The position numbers and the translations under genes are program-made. Under the pieces are notes generated by a model. That model was given only the letters and a program-made list of their open reading frames with translations, was not told the origin of the DNA and did no database searches. A DNA stretch of 19,105 nucleotides, taken from contig CALMET010000166.1 in the NCBI GenBank assembly GCA_937863195.1, positions 1 through 19,105 of the forward strand. Reading direction: 5' to 3'. Of this stretch, positions 1 through 6,699 are shown in pieces; positions within the stretch are counted from its first letter, which is position 1; each line of letters opens with the position of its first letter. The DNA is from an uncultured bacterium (lineage in GTDB: Bacteria > Patescibacteria > ABY1 > SG8-24 > 2-12-FULL-60-25).

Positions 1-627
1 ATACTCTGTCATGATATTATCATCAATTACAATATTGTCAGGCGCGTTGTAAAATTCGAGGCATGGGCTGATATTTCGGCACTCCATGTCGTTGTTGTTA
101 ATAGCGCCGTTTTTTCCACCATTCAGGGTGATGTTTTGTAGGCCATAGTTATCACTAATAATGAATTCGCTCGCGTTTCTCATTACGATACCGCTTATAC
201 CGTTATCTAGAAAAAGATTTTCAATAAATGAAAGATTACTTACATGATTCACGTCGCCATCATCATACTGGTAGAAAAGATAGATATTTTGAAACGTACA
301 GTTTTTAACGTGGTTATTATCTCCAAAATAGAGATAATCAGGATGAATATCATCTGGTTCGTTGCCGAATACTACGCCAGGATCACATAGAAGAGTCGTA
401 TCATCTGGCATAACCAATACAAATGGCTCGGTTGCATCGTAGCCATTCGTAAGGATAAATGTGTCTTGTCCTGCTACATCGCTACCAATAGCCTCTTCGA
501 GATTCAGGTAGTCACATCCGCTTCCACAAATTGTGCTCGTGGCTGCCTGGGAAGACGAAGAAAAAACGAATACCCCTGCCACAATGGCAAAAAGCGCTAG
601 AAAAGAAGGGCGGGATAACGTTGTCAT
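1..627 (-). CDS. Secreted beta-helix-like protein, 3' end cut off by window edge
   Basis: The frame is open from an ATG at 627 to the window edge (209 codons, no stop). The N-terminus reads as a Sec signal peptide: a short basic start, a hydrophobic core around residues 9-22 (FLALFAIVAGVFVF) and a likely cleavage site after SQA (about residue 28). The mature part contains Cys34/Cys38 and then short repeating strands rich in Asn, Asp, Ile and Phe (NNHVKNCTF, NHVSNLSF, ASEFIISDN, GGKNGAINNND). This is typical of right-handed parallel beta-helix (PbH1-type) surface proteins. The gene follows the rplL terminator and has its own -10 box. Its G+C is visibly lower than in the neighbouring genes, which may mean recent acquisition or Asn/Ile-rich composition. 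The exact function (adhesin, polysaccharide-active enzyme or other) cannot be told from this part. Confidence 0.72.
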   Translation of the reverse strand, partial: MTTLSRPSFLALFAIVAGVFVFSSSSQAATSTICGSGCDYLNLEEAIGSDVAGQDTFILTNGYDATEPFVLVMPDDTTLLCDPGVVFGNEPDDIHPDYLYFGDNNHVKNCTFQNIYLFYQYDDGDVNHVSNLSFIENLFLDNGISGIVMRNASEFIISDNYGLQNITLNGGKNGAINNNDMECRNISPCLEFYNAPDNIVIDDNIMTEY

Positions 628-637
628 AGATTGCGTA

Positions 638-643
638 AGTATA
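638..643 (-). promoter_or_regulatory. -10 box of the beta-helix gene promoter
   Basis: On the minus strand the hexamer is TATACT (5 of 6 matches to TATAAT), 10 nt before the ATG at 627. The -35 region at 17 nt spacing falls in the T-run of the preceding terminator and is poor. The 5' leader would be only about 3 nt. Confidence 0.4.
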
Positions 644-660
644 CAGGGTTTTCACACAAC

Positions 661-693
661 AAAAAACCTCCAACATGACGTCAGAGGTTTTTT
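661..693 (-). terminator. Rho-independent terminator after rplL
   Basis: A perfect 10-bp stem (661-670 with 684-693) has a 13-nt loop that contains the palindrome TGACGTCA. On the minus strand the stem ends in six Ts. It begins 12 nt after the rplL stop and closes the rplJ-rplL transcript. The A/T symmetry means it could also work in the other direction, but no plus-strand gene is present. Confidence 0.85.
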
Positions 694-704
694 GATAAGA
701 GAGC

Positions 705-1094
705 TTATTTGAGAGTGGCCTTGCCGCCAGCTTCTTCAATTTTCTTCTTAATTTCTTCTGCTTCTGCTTTAGGAGCATTTTCTTTGACCATCTTAGGAGC
801 GGCGTCAACGATGTCCTTCGCTTCTTTGAGGCCGAGGCCGGTCAATTCGCGAACAACTTTGATAACACCGATCTTGTTGCTGCCTGCTTCAGTCAATTCG
901 ACATTGAAGGAGGACTGCTCTTCAGCCGCAGCTGCTGGGCCGGCTGCCATCATAGCAGGAGCTGCAGCGGATACGCCGAATTTATCTTCGAGGAGGCTAA
1001 CGAGCTCAGCGAGCTCGATAACAGTGAGTTTTTCGATCGCAGCGACCAAGTCCGTGAACTTTGCTGGGATCTCAACGTTCTTCATTTCCGACAT
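705..1094 (-). CDS. rplL: 50S ribosomal protein L7/L12
   Basis: A 129-aa protein with the classic L7/L12 layout: an N-terminal dimerisation domain (about residues 8-42, with [14 protein letters not shown]), a flexible Ala-rich hinge (about 43-60) and the globular C-terminal domain that recruits translation GTPases (about 61-129, with [20 protein letters not shown] and the end [10 protein letters not shown]). It forms the ribosomal stalk with L10, encoded 29 nt upstream. Two ATGs compete, at 1094 and at 1085 (Met4). Neither has a clear Shine-Dalgarno, so the start is uncertain by three residues. It is co-transcribed with rplJ under the L10 leader and ends at the terminator just downstream. Confidence 0.97.
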   Translation of the reverse strand: MSEMKNVEIPAKFTDLVAAIEKLTVIELAELVSLLEDKFGVSAAAPAMMAAGPAAAAEEQSSFNVELTEAGSNKIGVIKVVRELTGLGLKEAKDIVDAAPKMVKENAPKAEAEEIKKKIEEAGGKATLK

Positions 1095-1123
1095 AGGAAT
1101 GTAAGTAAGTGGATCTAAAAGGA

Positions 1124-1780
1124 TTATTCGGCTGCTGGAGCTTCTGGAGCTGGTTCAGCAGGTGCTTCTGAAGCGGTTTCGGCTGGAGCTTCGACGGGGG
1201 CTGCTTCTGGAGCAGCTTCAGCGACTGGGGCTTCAGCAACAGGCTCAGCAGCGACTTCAGCAACCGGAGCGGCTGGAGCAGGAGCTGGGGAACCTTTTTC
1301 TTGTTCTTCTTTGTAGGCGTTCAATAAGCGCACGAAGGCACTCGTTGGACCATTGAGAACAGAGAGGAGTTGACCGAGGAGTTGTGAACGGCTTGGGAGT
1401 TTGGAAAGCTTGTTAACGTATTCTGCGTCAACAATCTGACCAGCAAAGATACCACCGACCAATTTGATCGGCTGATTTTTGCCTGCATCGCCCGTAAGCT
1501 TTGCTGGAGCCATTTCGTCTTGGGTACCGACGGCGGCACCGATCATGCCCGGAAAGGATTTGAAGTCGACGTTAAAACCTGCCTCTTTTGCTGCTACAGA
1601 GAGCAACGTTTTCTTGGCGACAATGTAACGAACACCTTCACTGAACATCTTCTTGCGAAGATCAGTGATGTTCGAAACGGTCATCCCTTGAAAATCAGAG
1701 AAGGCCACGGACTTCGCCTCTTTAAGGGCTGAAGCAAGAGCGGCAACTTCCTCGTTCTTTTGAGAACGGGATTTTGGCAT
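1124..1780 (-). CDS. rplJ: 50S ribosomal protein L10 with long Ala/Pro/Glu tail
   Basis: A 218-aa protein, against about 165-175 aa for typical bacterial L10. Residues 1-162 are ordinary L10: the N-terminal RNA-binding domain with KNEEVAAL, the [10 protein letters not shown] strand, [10 protein letters not shown] and VAKKTLL, then the C-terminal helix (about 135-160, [17 protein letters not shown]) on which L7/L12 dimers sit. Residues 164-218 are a low-complexity tail made almost only of Ala, Pro, Glu and Val, placed right after the stalk-binding helix. L10 anchors the L7/L12 stalk to 23S rRNA and, in the families studied, binds its own leader RNA to repress synthesis. That leader is present upstream. 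The start at 1780 has only a weak upstream AGG. Confidence 0.96.
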   Translation of the reverse strand: MPKSRSQKNEEVAALASALKEAKSVAFSDFQGMTVSNITDLRKKMFSEGVRYIVAKKTLLSVAAKEAGFNVDFKSFPGMIGAAVGTQDEMAPAKLTGDAGKNQPIKLVGGIFAGQIVDAEYVNKLSKLPSRSQLLGQLLSVLNGPTSAFVRLLNAYKEEQEKGSPAPAPAAPVAEVAAEPVAEAPVAEAAPEAAPVEAPAETASEAPAEPAPEAPAAE

Positions 1781-1800
1781 AGGTGTAAAGACCTAATGGT

Positions 1801-1841
1801 TAAATAAAACGACCGCAGAAACACAACATGTCCTGCGGTCG
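1801..1841 (-). terminator. Attenuator hairpin in the L10 leader
   Basis: A perfect 9-bp stem (CGACCGCAG at 1833-1841 on the plus strand complement, paired with 1810-1818) with a 14-nt loop is followed on the minus strand by TTTTATTTA. It has the form of an intrinsic terminator placed between the L10-binding fold and the rplJ start, about 20 nt before the ATG. Excess L10 would favour it and stop transcription of rplJ-rplL. Confidence 0.8.
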
Positions 1842-1846
1842 ATCTT

Positions 1847-1934
1847 CTCCCAAAGGGAGGGTCACGATCCTCGGCGAGCGGTTTGAACCATTATCCCTTG
1901 CGGGGCTCAGCTGTCTTAGGACTGCGTTCGTTTG
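1847..1934 (-). ncRNA. L10 ribosomal-protein leader (autoregulatory RNA)
   Basis: The minus-strand transcript carries AAGACAGC near its 5' end and GCCGAGG near its 3' side. These are the two conserved strands of the L10-leader family (Rfam L10_leader type) that form the kink-turn bound by L10/L12. Between them GAGC pairs with GCUC and encloses a CCC-GCAA-GGG hairpin with a GNRA loop and a second small hairpin (GGU/ACC), giving a three-way-junction-like fold. A further CUCCC/GGGAG hairpin follows, then the attenuator. The family assignment is from motif recognition; covariance scoring was not possible. Confidence 0.78.
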
Positions 1935-1940
1935 AGCCCA

Positions 1941-1969
1941 TTTATAGCGAAAACCCCGAGATCCGTCAA
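1941..1969 (-). promoter_or_regulatory. Promoter of the L10 leader-rplJ-rplL unit
   Basis: On the minus strand TTGACG (1964-1969) and TATAAA (1941-1946) are separated by exactly 17 nt, a near-consensus sigma70 promoter. Transcription should start near 1933-1934, just before the L10 leader. The -35 box lies in the loop, and the spacer in the descending arm, of the terminator hairpin of the gene upstream. Confidence 0.75.
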
Positions 1970-1982
1970 GAACTCGGGGTTT
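1951..1982 (-). terminator. Terminator of the 248-aa gene, overlapping the L10 promoter
   Basis: A perfect 10-bp stem (AAACCCCGAG / CTCGGGGTTT, 1951-1960 with 1973-1982) with a 12-nt loop, followed by one more T then CGC on the minus strand. It starts 7 nt after the stop of the 248-aa gene. The U-tract is short, so termination may be partial. Confidence 0.65.
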
Positions 1983-1988
1983 CAGGTG

Positions 1989-2735
1989 TCAGAACGCTCC
2001 CATCTTGATCCAACGATCACCGTAGGCCTCTCGGCTGGCTTGGATGGTTCCGTCCTCGAGGAGGCGGAGTCGACCGTCTCTAGCCCAGGTTGAGGGTAGT
2101 TCGTAGACATACGGAGGGGCACTCACTTTGTGCTTCGATTCGGCAAAAAGACGATGTCGTTGGCCCTTGGGTGTATTCGCCGTCGCCGAAATCCACCATT
2201 TGCCTTCGCACCAAAACCCGCAAGAATCAAACTCTTCGTTATCCTGAAGGCGATGCGCTGGACTGGAGCTACTATAAAGACTCGTAGCTAGCAGCATCCA
2301 ACGATGCTTCTCATCGAGATATGGCAATAATAGGTCTTTGCTTTTTGCATAAAAGACTATCCGCGAAAGCCATGGCTCCGGAGTAGCACGGGTGAGAATA
2401 GCTGTTGAATCCAACACACTAATCCCCCGCCTAAGCGGTGCTTGCAAACGCTGCACGTACTGCTTCACCGTTGATCCTCCAAAAGTCCGTGATGAGATCT
2501 GAAGAAACACTTCTTCCTCCCATGGAGGCAAGAAGACTTCATCGACTCGCGGATCACGGAGGCTAACACCAATTTTACGGGAGCGTATACCCGTGTACTT
2601 CGCCTTACCGTAAGTAATGTCAAAAATGAACTCACCCGCTACATGGCGCACAACCATGAGAAAGGACTTATCGTCCGTATACCAGGCAACCTCATTGCCA
2701 TCAGCAGATTCAGACTTGGTCAAAGGACGTGACAC
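1989..2735 (-). CDS. Hypothetical protein, 248 aa, unrecognised
   Basis: I recognise no family. The start is a GTG at 2735, chosen because a full AAGGAGGTA Shine-Dalgarno (2739-2747) sits 5 nt upstream, the best ribosome-binding site in the window. The protein has no signal peptide and no membrane segment, so it is predicted cytosolic. It is rich in Trp, Arg and Ser. It has an N-terminal beta-rich stretch (about residues 15-60: EVAWYTDDKSFLMVV, FIFDITYGKAKYTG), a central part with PPWEEEVFLQI and LLLPYLDEKHRWMLLA, and a C-terminal part with two Cys (CGFWC, about 172-176) and WISATANTPKG. It appears to be a single-gene unit between its own promoter region and its terminator, ahead of the L10 leader. 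Confidence 0.75.
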   Translation of the reverse strand: MSRPLTKSESADGNEVAWYTDDKSFLMVVRHVAGEFIFDITYGKAKYTGIRSRKIGVSLRDPRVDEVFLPPWEEEVFLQISSRTFGGSTVKQYVQRLQAPLRRGISVLDSTAILTRATPEPWLSRIVFYAKSKDLLLPYLDEKHRWMLLATSLYSSSSPAHRLQDNEEFDSCGFWCEGKWWISATANTPKGQRHRLFAESKHKVSAPPYVYELPSTWARDGRLRLLEDGTIQASREAYGDRWIKMGAF

Positions 2736-2750
2736 GGCTACCTCCTTAGC

Positions 2751-2766
2751 GTGAATGCGGATTCAC
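2751..2766. repeat. Inverted repeat upstream of the 248-aa gene
   Basis: GTGAAT-GCGG-ATTCAC is a perfect 6-bp inverted repeat with a 4-nt centre, just upstream of the strong Shine-Dalgarno of the 248-aa gene and overlapping a possible -10 box. It could be an operator half-site pair or a 5' mRNA hairpin. It has no T-run, so it is not a terminator. Confidence 0.4.
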
Positions 2767-2793
2767 CCTACAAAAACACCGAGAAGCACGCAA
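2765..2793 (-). promoter_or_regulatory. Possible promoter of the 248-aa gene
   Basis: On the minus strand TTGCGT (2788-2793), a 17-nt spacer and TAGGGT (2765-2770) form a weak sigma70-like promoter. It lies just beyond the stop of the YvlD-family gene (2796), and no terminator separates the two genes, so read-through from the large operon is also possible. Confidence 0.3.
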
Positions 2794-2795
2794 CC

Positions 2796-3146
2796 CTACT
2801 CACGATCTGGCATCAATAACCCGTTAATCACGTAAGACAAGATTGAATACACGATCGCGCCCCAAAATGATGGCCAAAAACCCGTAACCGCGAAACCAGG
2901 AACCAAGCCGGCGGCGAGTCCAAACATCAAACCGTTAATCACAAGGGCAAAGAGACCAAAAGTCAGTATGGTGATCGGCAAGGCGAGCAAGTGCATTAAT
3001 GGGCGGATGAGCGCATTCACAATACCAAGAACAAGCGCGGCGATAATCGCGGTCCCGTAGCCGTCGACCGAGATCCCTGAAACAAGATTCGCGACCAATA
3101 AAACGGCGATCGCGTTTAAAAGAAGTCGAACAATAAATTTAAGCAT
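2796..3146 (-). CDS. YvlD/phage-holin superfamily IV membrane protein
   Basis: A 116-aa, very hydrophobic protein with four membrane segments (about residues 4-22, 32-52, 56-78 and 88-110). The pattern LVSGISVDGYGTAIIAALVLGIVNALIRPL, followed by LPITILTFGLFALVINGLMF, is characteristic of the PF04020 / YvlD family (4-TM proteins named after mycobacteriophage holins). The family is widespread in bacteria and mostly of unknown role; in Bacillus it is linked to envelope stress. It is the last gene of the operon, 11 nt after xseB. The start at 3146 has no Shine-Dalgarno. Confidence 0.9.
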   Translation of the reverse strand: MLKFIVRLLLNAIAVLLVANLVSGISVDGYGTAIIAALVLGIVNALIRPLMHLLALPITILTFGLFALVINGLMFGLAAGLVPGFAVTGFWPSFWGAIVYSILSYVINGLLMPDRE

Positions 3147-3157
3147 AGAGAAAAAGG

Positions 3158-3382
3158 TTATTCTTCACTCCCCATGGTACCACGGATTTCTTGAATCCGG
3201 TTTTGGGCTTCAGAGAGTTTTTCTTTAAGGGATTTAGCAAGCTCGGTCGCGCGTTCAAATTTTTGCATACCTTCGTCGATGTCGGTTTTGCCAGACTCAA
3301 ACCAGGCGGCGATTTGTTCGAGTTCGCTAAAAGCTTTTGAAACATCTACCTCGCCTTCTGTTTTTTTCTTTTTGGTCGTCAT
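3158..3382 (-). CDS. xseB: Exodeoxyribonuclease VII small subunit
   Basis: A 74-aa protein of typical XseB length. After a Lys-rich start (TTKKKKTEGEV) it has the family's two-helix hairpin: FSELEQIAAWFESGKTDIDE (about residues 18-37, matching the usual LExIVxxLExGxLxLExS pattern) and GMQKFERATELAKSLKEKL, then the coiled C-terminal helix LSEAQNRIQEI. Several copies bind each XseA to form the single-strand exonuclease that degrades ssDNA from both ends. It lies 30 nt after xseA; the gap holds a 9-bp direct repeat (GAGATTAGA at 3395-3403 and 3409-3417) overlapping the xseA stop. Confidence 0.93.
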   Translation of the reverse strand: MTTKKKKTEGEVDVSKAFSELEQIAAWFESGKTDIDEGMQKFERATELAKSLKEKLSEAQNRIQEIRGTMGSEE

Positions 3383-3412
3383 ATTCGTTGGTTAGAGATT
3401 AGATAATGGAGA

Positions 3413-4618
3413 TTAGAGTAAGGTTGCCTGTTCACCATCGATCGTGGCATGGACGGTGCCGTCTCGCAAACGCAGGCTGATACGGTCGCGTGCTTTTAAG
3501 GCCTGGGCTGAAGTGATGATGGCGCCCTTCGCGTCTTCGATAATGGCATAGCCACGCGCAATAACCGCGTTTGGATCAACGGATTTTAAGAACCGTTCAT
3601 ACCCGTCGATTCTTTGGAGGAGGTTTTGCAACCAGTGACTTGCTCGTGACTCTGCCGCCACCGTCAGTTCTTGAGATTTATGGAGGACGGACACCAGCCA
3701 CTTATCAACATCCGTAAAGACATTGCGGATAGCCTGTGTATATTCGTCGATCATATTTTGCATCCCATCCCCTACGGATTCTTGGAGCGTTGAAAGCTCA
3801 TAGAGAATGTCGGCTTTGTCAGGGACAAGGCGACGAGCACAATCGGTTGGCGTTGAGCCTCGGATATCAGCGACTTCTTCGGCGAGCGAGATATCACGTT
3901 CGTGGCCAATAGCCACCATGGTTGGGACTTTTGACGCATAGAGCGCGCGTACAAGCGCTTCGTCATTAAAGGCCATAAGCTCATCAAATGAACCTCCGCC
4001 ACGTGTCATCACGAGCGCATCATAGTACCCGGCACCAAAGGCTTTTTCTCGTGCGTGAATTTCTTTAAGCGCTTTCATGATACTTCCCGGCGCTTTGTCA
4101 CCTTGAACGACAACGTGAAAAAGTTCGATCTCGAGACCTGACCAGCGTTCATTGAGAATACGAATAAAATCCCCATACGCCGCGGACTCGCGCGAAGCCA
4201 CGAGTGCAATACGTTTTGGAAAGCGTGGCAATGAACGTTTGCGCGAAGCATCAAATAATCCCTCCGCGTCTAAACGGGCGCGTAGTTGAGCGAGGGCTTT
4301 TTTGATGGCGCCCTCCCCCACCAATTCTAAACGATCAACCGTAAATGAAAATTTACCAAACTTCGGATAGATACGCGGCGAACCATAGACGCGCACCTTC
4401 ATCCCATCTTCAAGCGGCCCGCGGAGTTTTGGTGCAACCATAAAGGCCGAGATCAGCGCACCGTCGTCTTTAATATCAAAATTCACCCACTGCCCTTGGG
4501 AAATGCGAAAACCCGACACCTCACCTTCGATTGCGACGGCATCGCCGTCCCAAATCGCCTTGAGCGTATCGTTTACATAACTCACGAAGTCCGTGACGGT
4601 AAAAAGCTGGGGCATCAT
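3413..4618 (-). CDS. xseA: Exodeoxyribonuclease VII large subunit
   Basis: A 401-aa protein, complete and close to family length. Residues 5-100 form the N-terminal OB-fold (VTDFVSYVNDTLKAIWDG, VAIEGEVSGFRIS, GQWVNFDIKDD). The catalytic Exonuc_VII_L domain follows, with GLFDASRKRSLPRFPKRIALVAS (120-142), the conserved RGGGSFDELMAFN (206-218) and IGHERDISLAEEVADIRGSTPT (237-257), then a long helical region (about 265-350) that carries XseB and a C-terminal RGYAII segment. Role: processive degradation of single-stranded DNA in repair. The start ATG at 4618 overlaps the capA stop in an ATGA junction, so translation is probably coupled to an envelope gene. A second Met follows immediately. Confidence 0.97.
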   Translation of the reverse strand: MMPQLFTVTDFVSYVNDTLKAIWDGDAVAIEGEVSGFRISQGQWVNFDIKDDGALISAFMVAPKLRGPLEDGMKVRVYGSPRIYPKFGKFSFTVDRLELVGEGAIKKALAQLRARLDAEGLFDASRKRSLPRFPKRIALVASRESAAYGDFIRILNERWSGLEIELFHVVVQGDKAPGSIMKALKEIHAREKAFGAGYYDALVMTRGGGSFDELMAFNDEALVRALYASKVPTMVAIGHERDISLAEEVADIRGSTPTDCARRLVPDKADILYELSTLQESVGDGMQNMIDEYTQAIRNVFTDVDKWLVSVLHKSQELTVAAESRASHWLQNLLQRIDGYERFLKSVDPNAVIARGYAIIEDAKGAIITSAQALKARDRISLRLRDGTVHATIDGEQATLL

Positions 4619-5706
4619 TTCACTAGGATCCTGCCAGACCGTACCCCGTCTGCCAAATCAGCGTCAGAGCGCTTGGCGAGCTCTTCGAGACGCAGGCGTT
4701 TTGCCTCACCCTCGAGTAAACGCGGTTGACTCACATCAATACGTATCGGGTAGAGCTCGATCGCGCGCACTTCGTTCTCAACAAGCTCAAAGGATGCTGC
4801 TAATCCATAGCGTGTTTCTTCGGACCAGTCTTGATCAAAGATAAAATTACCCAATGACCAGAGAATTGGTTTGCCTTTATAGGTCGAGGCACCTTGAGAC
4901 CAATGCGGATGACCACCGATCACGACATCAATACCTTGATCAATAAGCCACTCAGCCATTGCTACCGATGACTCGTCAGGTTTTGCTCGATACTCAGAAC
5001 CCCAATGCAGATACGCCACCAAAAGGTCATTATCTCCTTTGGCTTTTTTGATAATCGCTTCTGCATCTTTTTTGACGATGGGATTGTCTGTTGAATTCCA
5101 TCCCAAAAAGGCGACGCGTGTTTTGCCGATGGTGGTTGTTGCAAGAGCGACATCACCATCTTCGACTTGGTCACCAAAAGCAAGCAGACCAACCTGCTTC
5201 AAACGTGCCATTGAATCCGCATAGCCAGCACGACCTTGGTCGAGGGCGTGATTATTCGCCTGTGAAACGGCATCAATCCCCTGCTTCTTCAAGATCTCGG
5301 CCCAGGCCGGCATAAAAAGAAAGTCGATGCTTTTGACCGGCGAACGGCGAACATCCGTGACAGGTCCTTCAAGATTACCAACGGAATAATCAAAAGATCC
5401 CAACCAACCCAATGGGAGCTTCGCAAAAGGATAGGCCGGATCTTTTGATGCTACCGTGCGGGTTTGGACGGTGCGATCAAGCATAATATCACCGATAAAG
5501 AGCACGGTCGTGGTCACGACGGGTTTGATCACTTCTATTGGGTCTGACTTTGGAGGAGGTAAAACAATGAGTCCAGCGCTACGATCTGTCGGCGTAGGAT
5601 ATACGGGAGCCAGGACGGGTTTTTGTGAATAGACATTAAACGCAAAAAGACCCGCTACCACAACAATAACGAGACTAGAGATTCCAAAGATGGATGAAGA
5701 GCGCAT
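4615..5706 (-). CDS. CapA/PgsA-family metallophosphatase-like envelope protein
   Basis: A 363-aa protein. Residues 7-25 form an N-terminal signal-anchor, followed by a Pro-rich spacer (30-60), so the catalytic domain is outside the membrane. The PF09587 (PGA_cap) motifs are all visible: FIGDIMLDR (70-78), GNLEGP (110-115), QANNHALDQG (149-158), YLHWGSEY (232-239), IGGHPHWSQG (263-272) and SLGNFIFDQ (284-292). These supply the Asp/Asn/His metal ligands of a calcineurin-like fold. Members take part in poly-gamma-glutamate or capsule synthesis; the substrate here is unknown and no capBC is present. The start overlaps the end of the upstream 4-TM gene by 32 nt, and the stop overlaps xseA by 4 nt. 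Confidence 0.9.
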   Translation of the reverse strand: MRSSSIFGISSLVIVVVAGLFAFNVYSQKPVLAPVYPTPTDRSAGLIVLPPPKSDPIEVIKPVVTTTVLFIGDIMLDRTVQTRTVASKDPAYPFAKLPLGWLGSFDYSVGNLEGPVTDVRRSPVKSIDFLFMPAWAEILKKQGIDAVSQANNHALDQGRAGYADSMARLKQVGLLAFGDQVEDGDVALATTTIGKTRVAFLGWNSTDNPIVKKDAEAIIKKAKGDNDLLVAYLHWGSEYRAKPDESSVAMAEWLIDQGIDVVIGGHPHWSQGASTYKGKPILWSLGNFIFDQDWSEETRYGLAASFELVENEVRAIELYPIRIDVSQPRLLEGEAKRLRLEELAKRSDADLADGVRSGRILVK

Positions 5707-6109
5707 AGAGAAGTACCCAGAGACTATTTGTAACGACTAAATCCACACCCATCCAACGATCGAGCTTGTGGCCAAAAAGCCCGTGACCTTCGAGAGGCAA
5801 AACAAAGATGCCAACGAGCACGGTCATGATGGCGATAAACCCTAAATACGGCAGTAGGGCAAATCCAAAATAACCCACATCAACACCATAACCAAAGGCC
5901 GCACCAGAAATCATCGCGACAATAACGTGCACTAAAATACCCAATAAATGTGCTTCGCGATGCGTGATCTCTTTACCAAGCGCTTTTGGATCTTCAAGGT
6001 TTTTTACCCAAGAACCTTTCGCAAACCACGGTGCAATATGTGATAAAAAGATCATCACCGCTCCGGCGAGGGCGCCTGAACAGAGGCCGGCGACGATGAT
6101 CGATGACAT
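5675..6109 (-). CDS. Hypothetical four-TM membrane protein
   Basis: A 144-aa protein with about four predicted membrane segments (residues 4-24, 52-75, 79-103 and 121-141). Polar loops include FAKGSWVKNLEDPKALGKE after the first segment and LEGHGLFGHKLDRWMGVD before the last. His and Asp residues sit at membrane borders (HREAHLLGILVHVIV, GHGLFGHKLDRW), which could be structural or ligand-binding. I do not recognise a named family. It starts 2 nt after the stop of the Gmad2 lipoprotein gene and its end overlaps capA by 32 nt, so it belongs to the same envelope operon and is probably co-translated. Confidence 0.8.
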   Translation of the reverse strand: MSSIIVAGLCSGALAGAVMIFLSHIAPWFAKGSWVKNLEDPKALGKEITHREAHLLGILVHVIVAMISGAAFGYGVDVGYFGFALLPYLGFIAIMTVLVGIFVLPLEGHGLFGHKLDRWMGVDLVVTNSLWVLLYALFIHLWNL

Positions 6110-6111
6110 AC

Positions 6112-6696
6112 TTATTTGATACGCAATGGGATGCGTAATTCGTGAATCGGCGTACCGTCTTTTGCCGAGTACTCAAAGATAATGAGATCTACTGACTTGG
6201 TGGTTGCTTTAACGTCGGTCGCAGCGATCGTGAACAAGCCCGGCTTACCCACATCTGGAGCGTCCGCGGTCGTGAACCCTTCGGCAATCTTTTTACCACC
6301 TTCTTCGATGCGCCAATTAATCGTGTTCTCAAAGGCAACACCCGTACCAGTAACACTAAATGTCTTACTCACTTCAGAATGAACGAGTAATGAGCTGGTA
6401 CAGATAAAATTTTGCGCATCACAGATCTCGCCTGCAGGGCGTGGGCGCAATGGATCCTTACCTTCAGGATAGACGATTGGATTTTTTACATCAGAACCCG
6501 TTGGATTATCTACCACGGTCGAGCTTGAATTTGCATCGATCGGCAAAGGCACAGGGATGCCTGTTGGTTTTTCGTTCACATTTTCACTCGGTGCCTGTGG
6601 TGCAGGACCTACCGGTAATGGCTGTTTTTTTGCACAACCAGCACCCAATAACGTGAGAGCAATGACCGAAAGAAGGAGGGTTTTTGAAGCGTTCAT
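6112..6696 (-). CDS. Gmad2-domain lipoprotein
   Basis: A 194-aa protein. A type II signal peptide ends in the lipobox LGAGC (Cys21), so the mature protein is lipid-anchored on the outer face of the membrane. A Pro/Ser/Thr-rich linker (about 23-85) leads to a C-terminal Ig-like domain (about 100-194: LLVHSEVSKTFSVTGTGVAF, NTINWRIEEGGKKIAEGF, GLFTIAATDV, LIIFEYSAKDGTPIHELRIPLRI). This matches the Gmad2 fold (PF10648, first named in spore-germination proteins but common in non-spore-formers). The gene begins 3 nt after the stop of the GerMN-like gene, and Gmad2 and GerMN domains are frequent partners, so the two products probably act together at the surface. No enzymatic motif is seen. Confidence 0.8.
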   Translation of the reverse strand: MNASKTLLLSVIALTLLGAGCAKKQPLPVGPAPQAPSENVNEKPTGIPVPLPIDANSSSTVVDNPTGSDVKNPIVYPEGKDPLRPRPAGEICDAQNFICTSSLLVHSEVSKTFSVTGTGVAFENTINWRIEEGGKKIAEGFTTADAPDVGKPGLFTIAATDVKATTKSVDLIIFEYSAKDGTPIHELRIPLRIK

Positions 6697-6699
6697 AGG

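Noticed and set aside
709..1104. Long plus-strand open frame opposite rplL
   Set aside because: It is the mirror of the Ala-rich rplL codons, with no ribosome-binding site and low-complexity translation.
3395..3417. Direct repeat GAGATTAGA between xseA and xseB as a regulatory repeat
   Set aside because: Only two copies at 14-nt spacing overlapping a stop codon; too short and A+T-rich to support a function.
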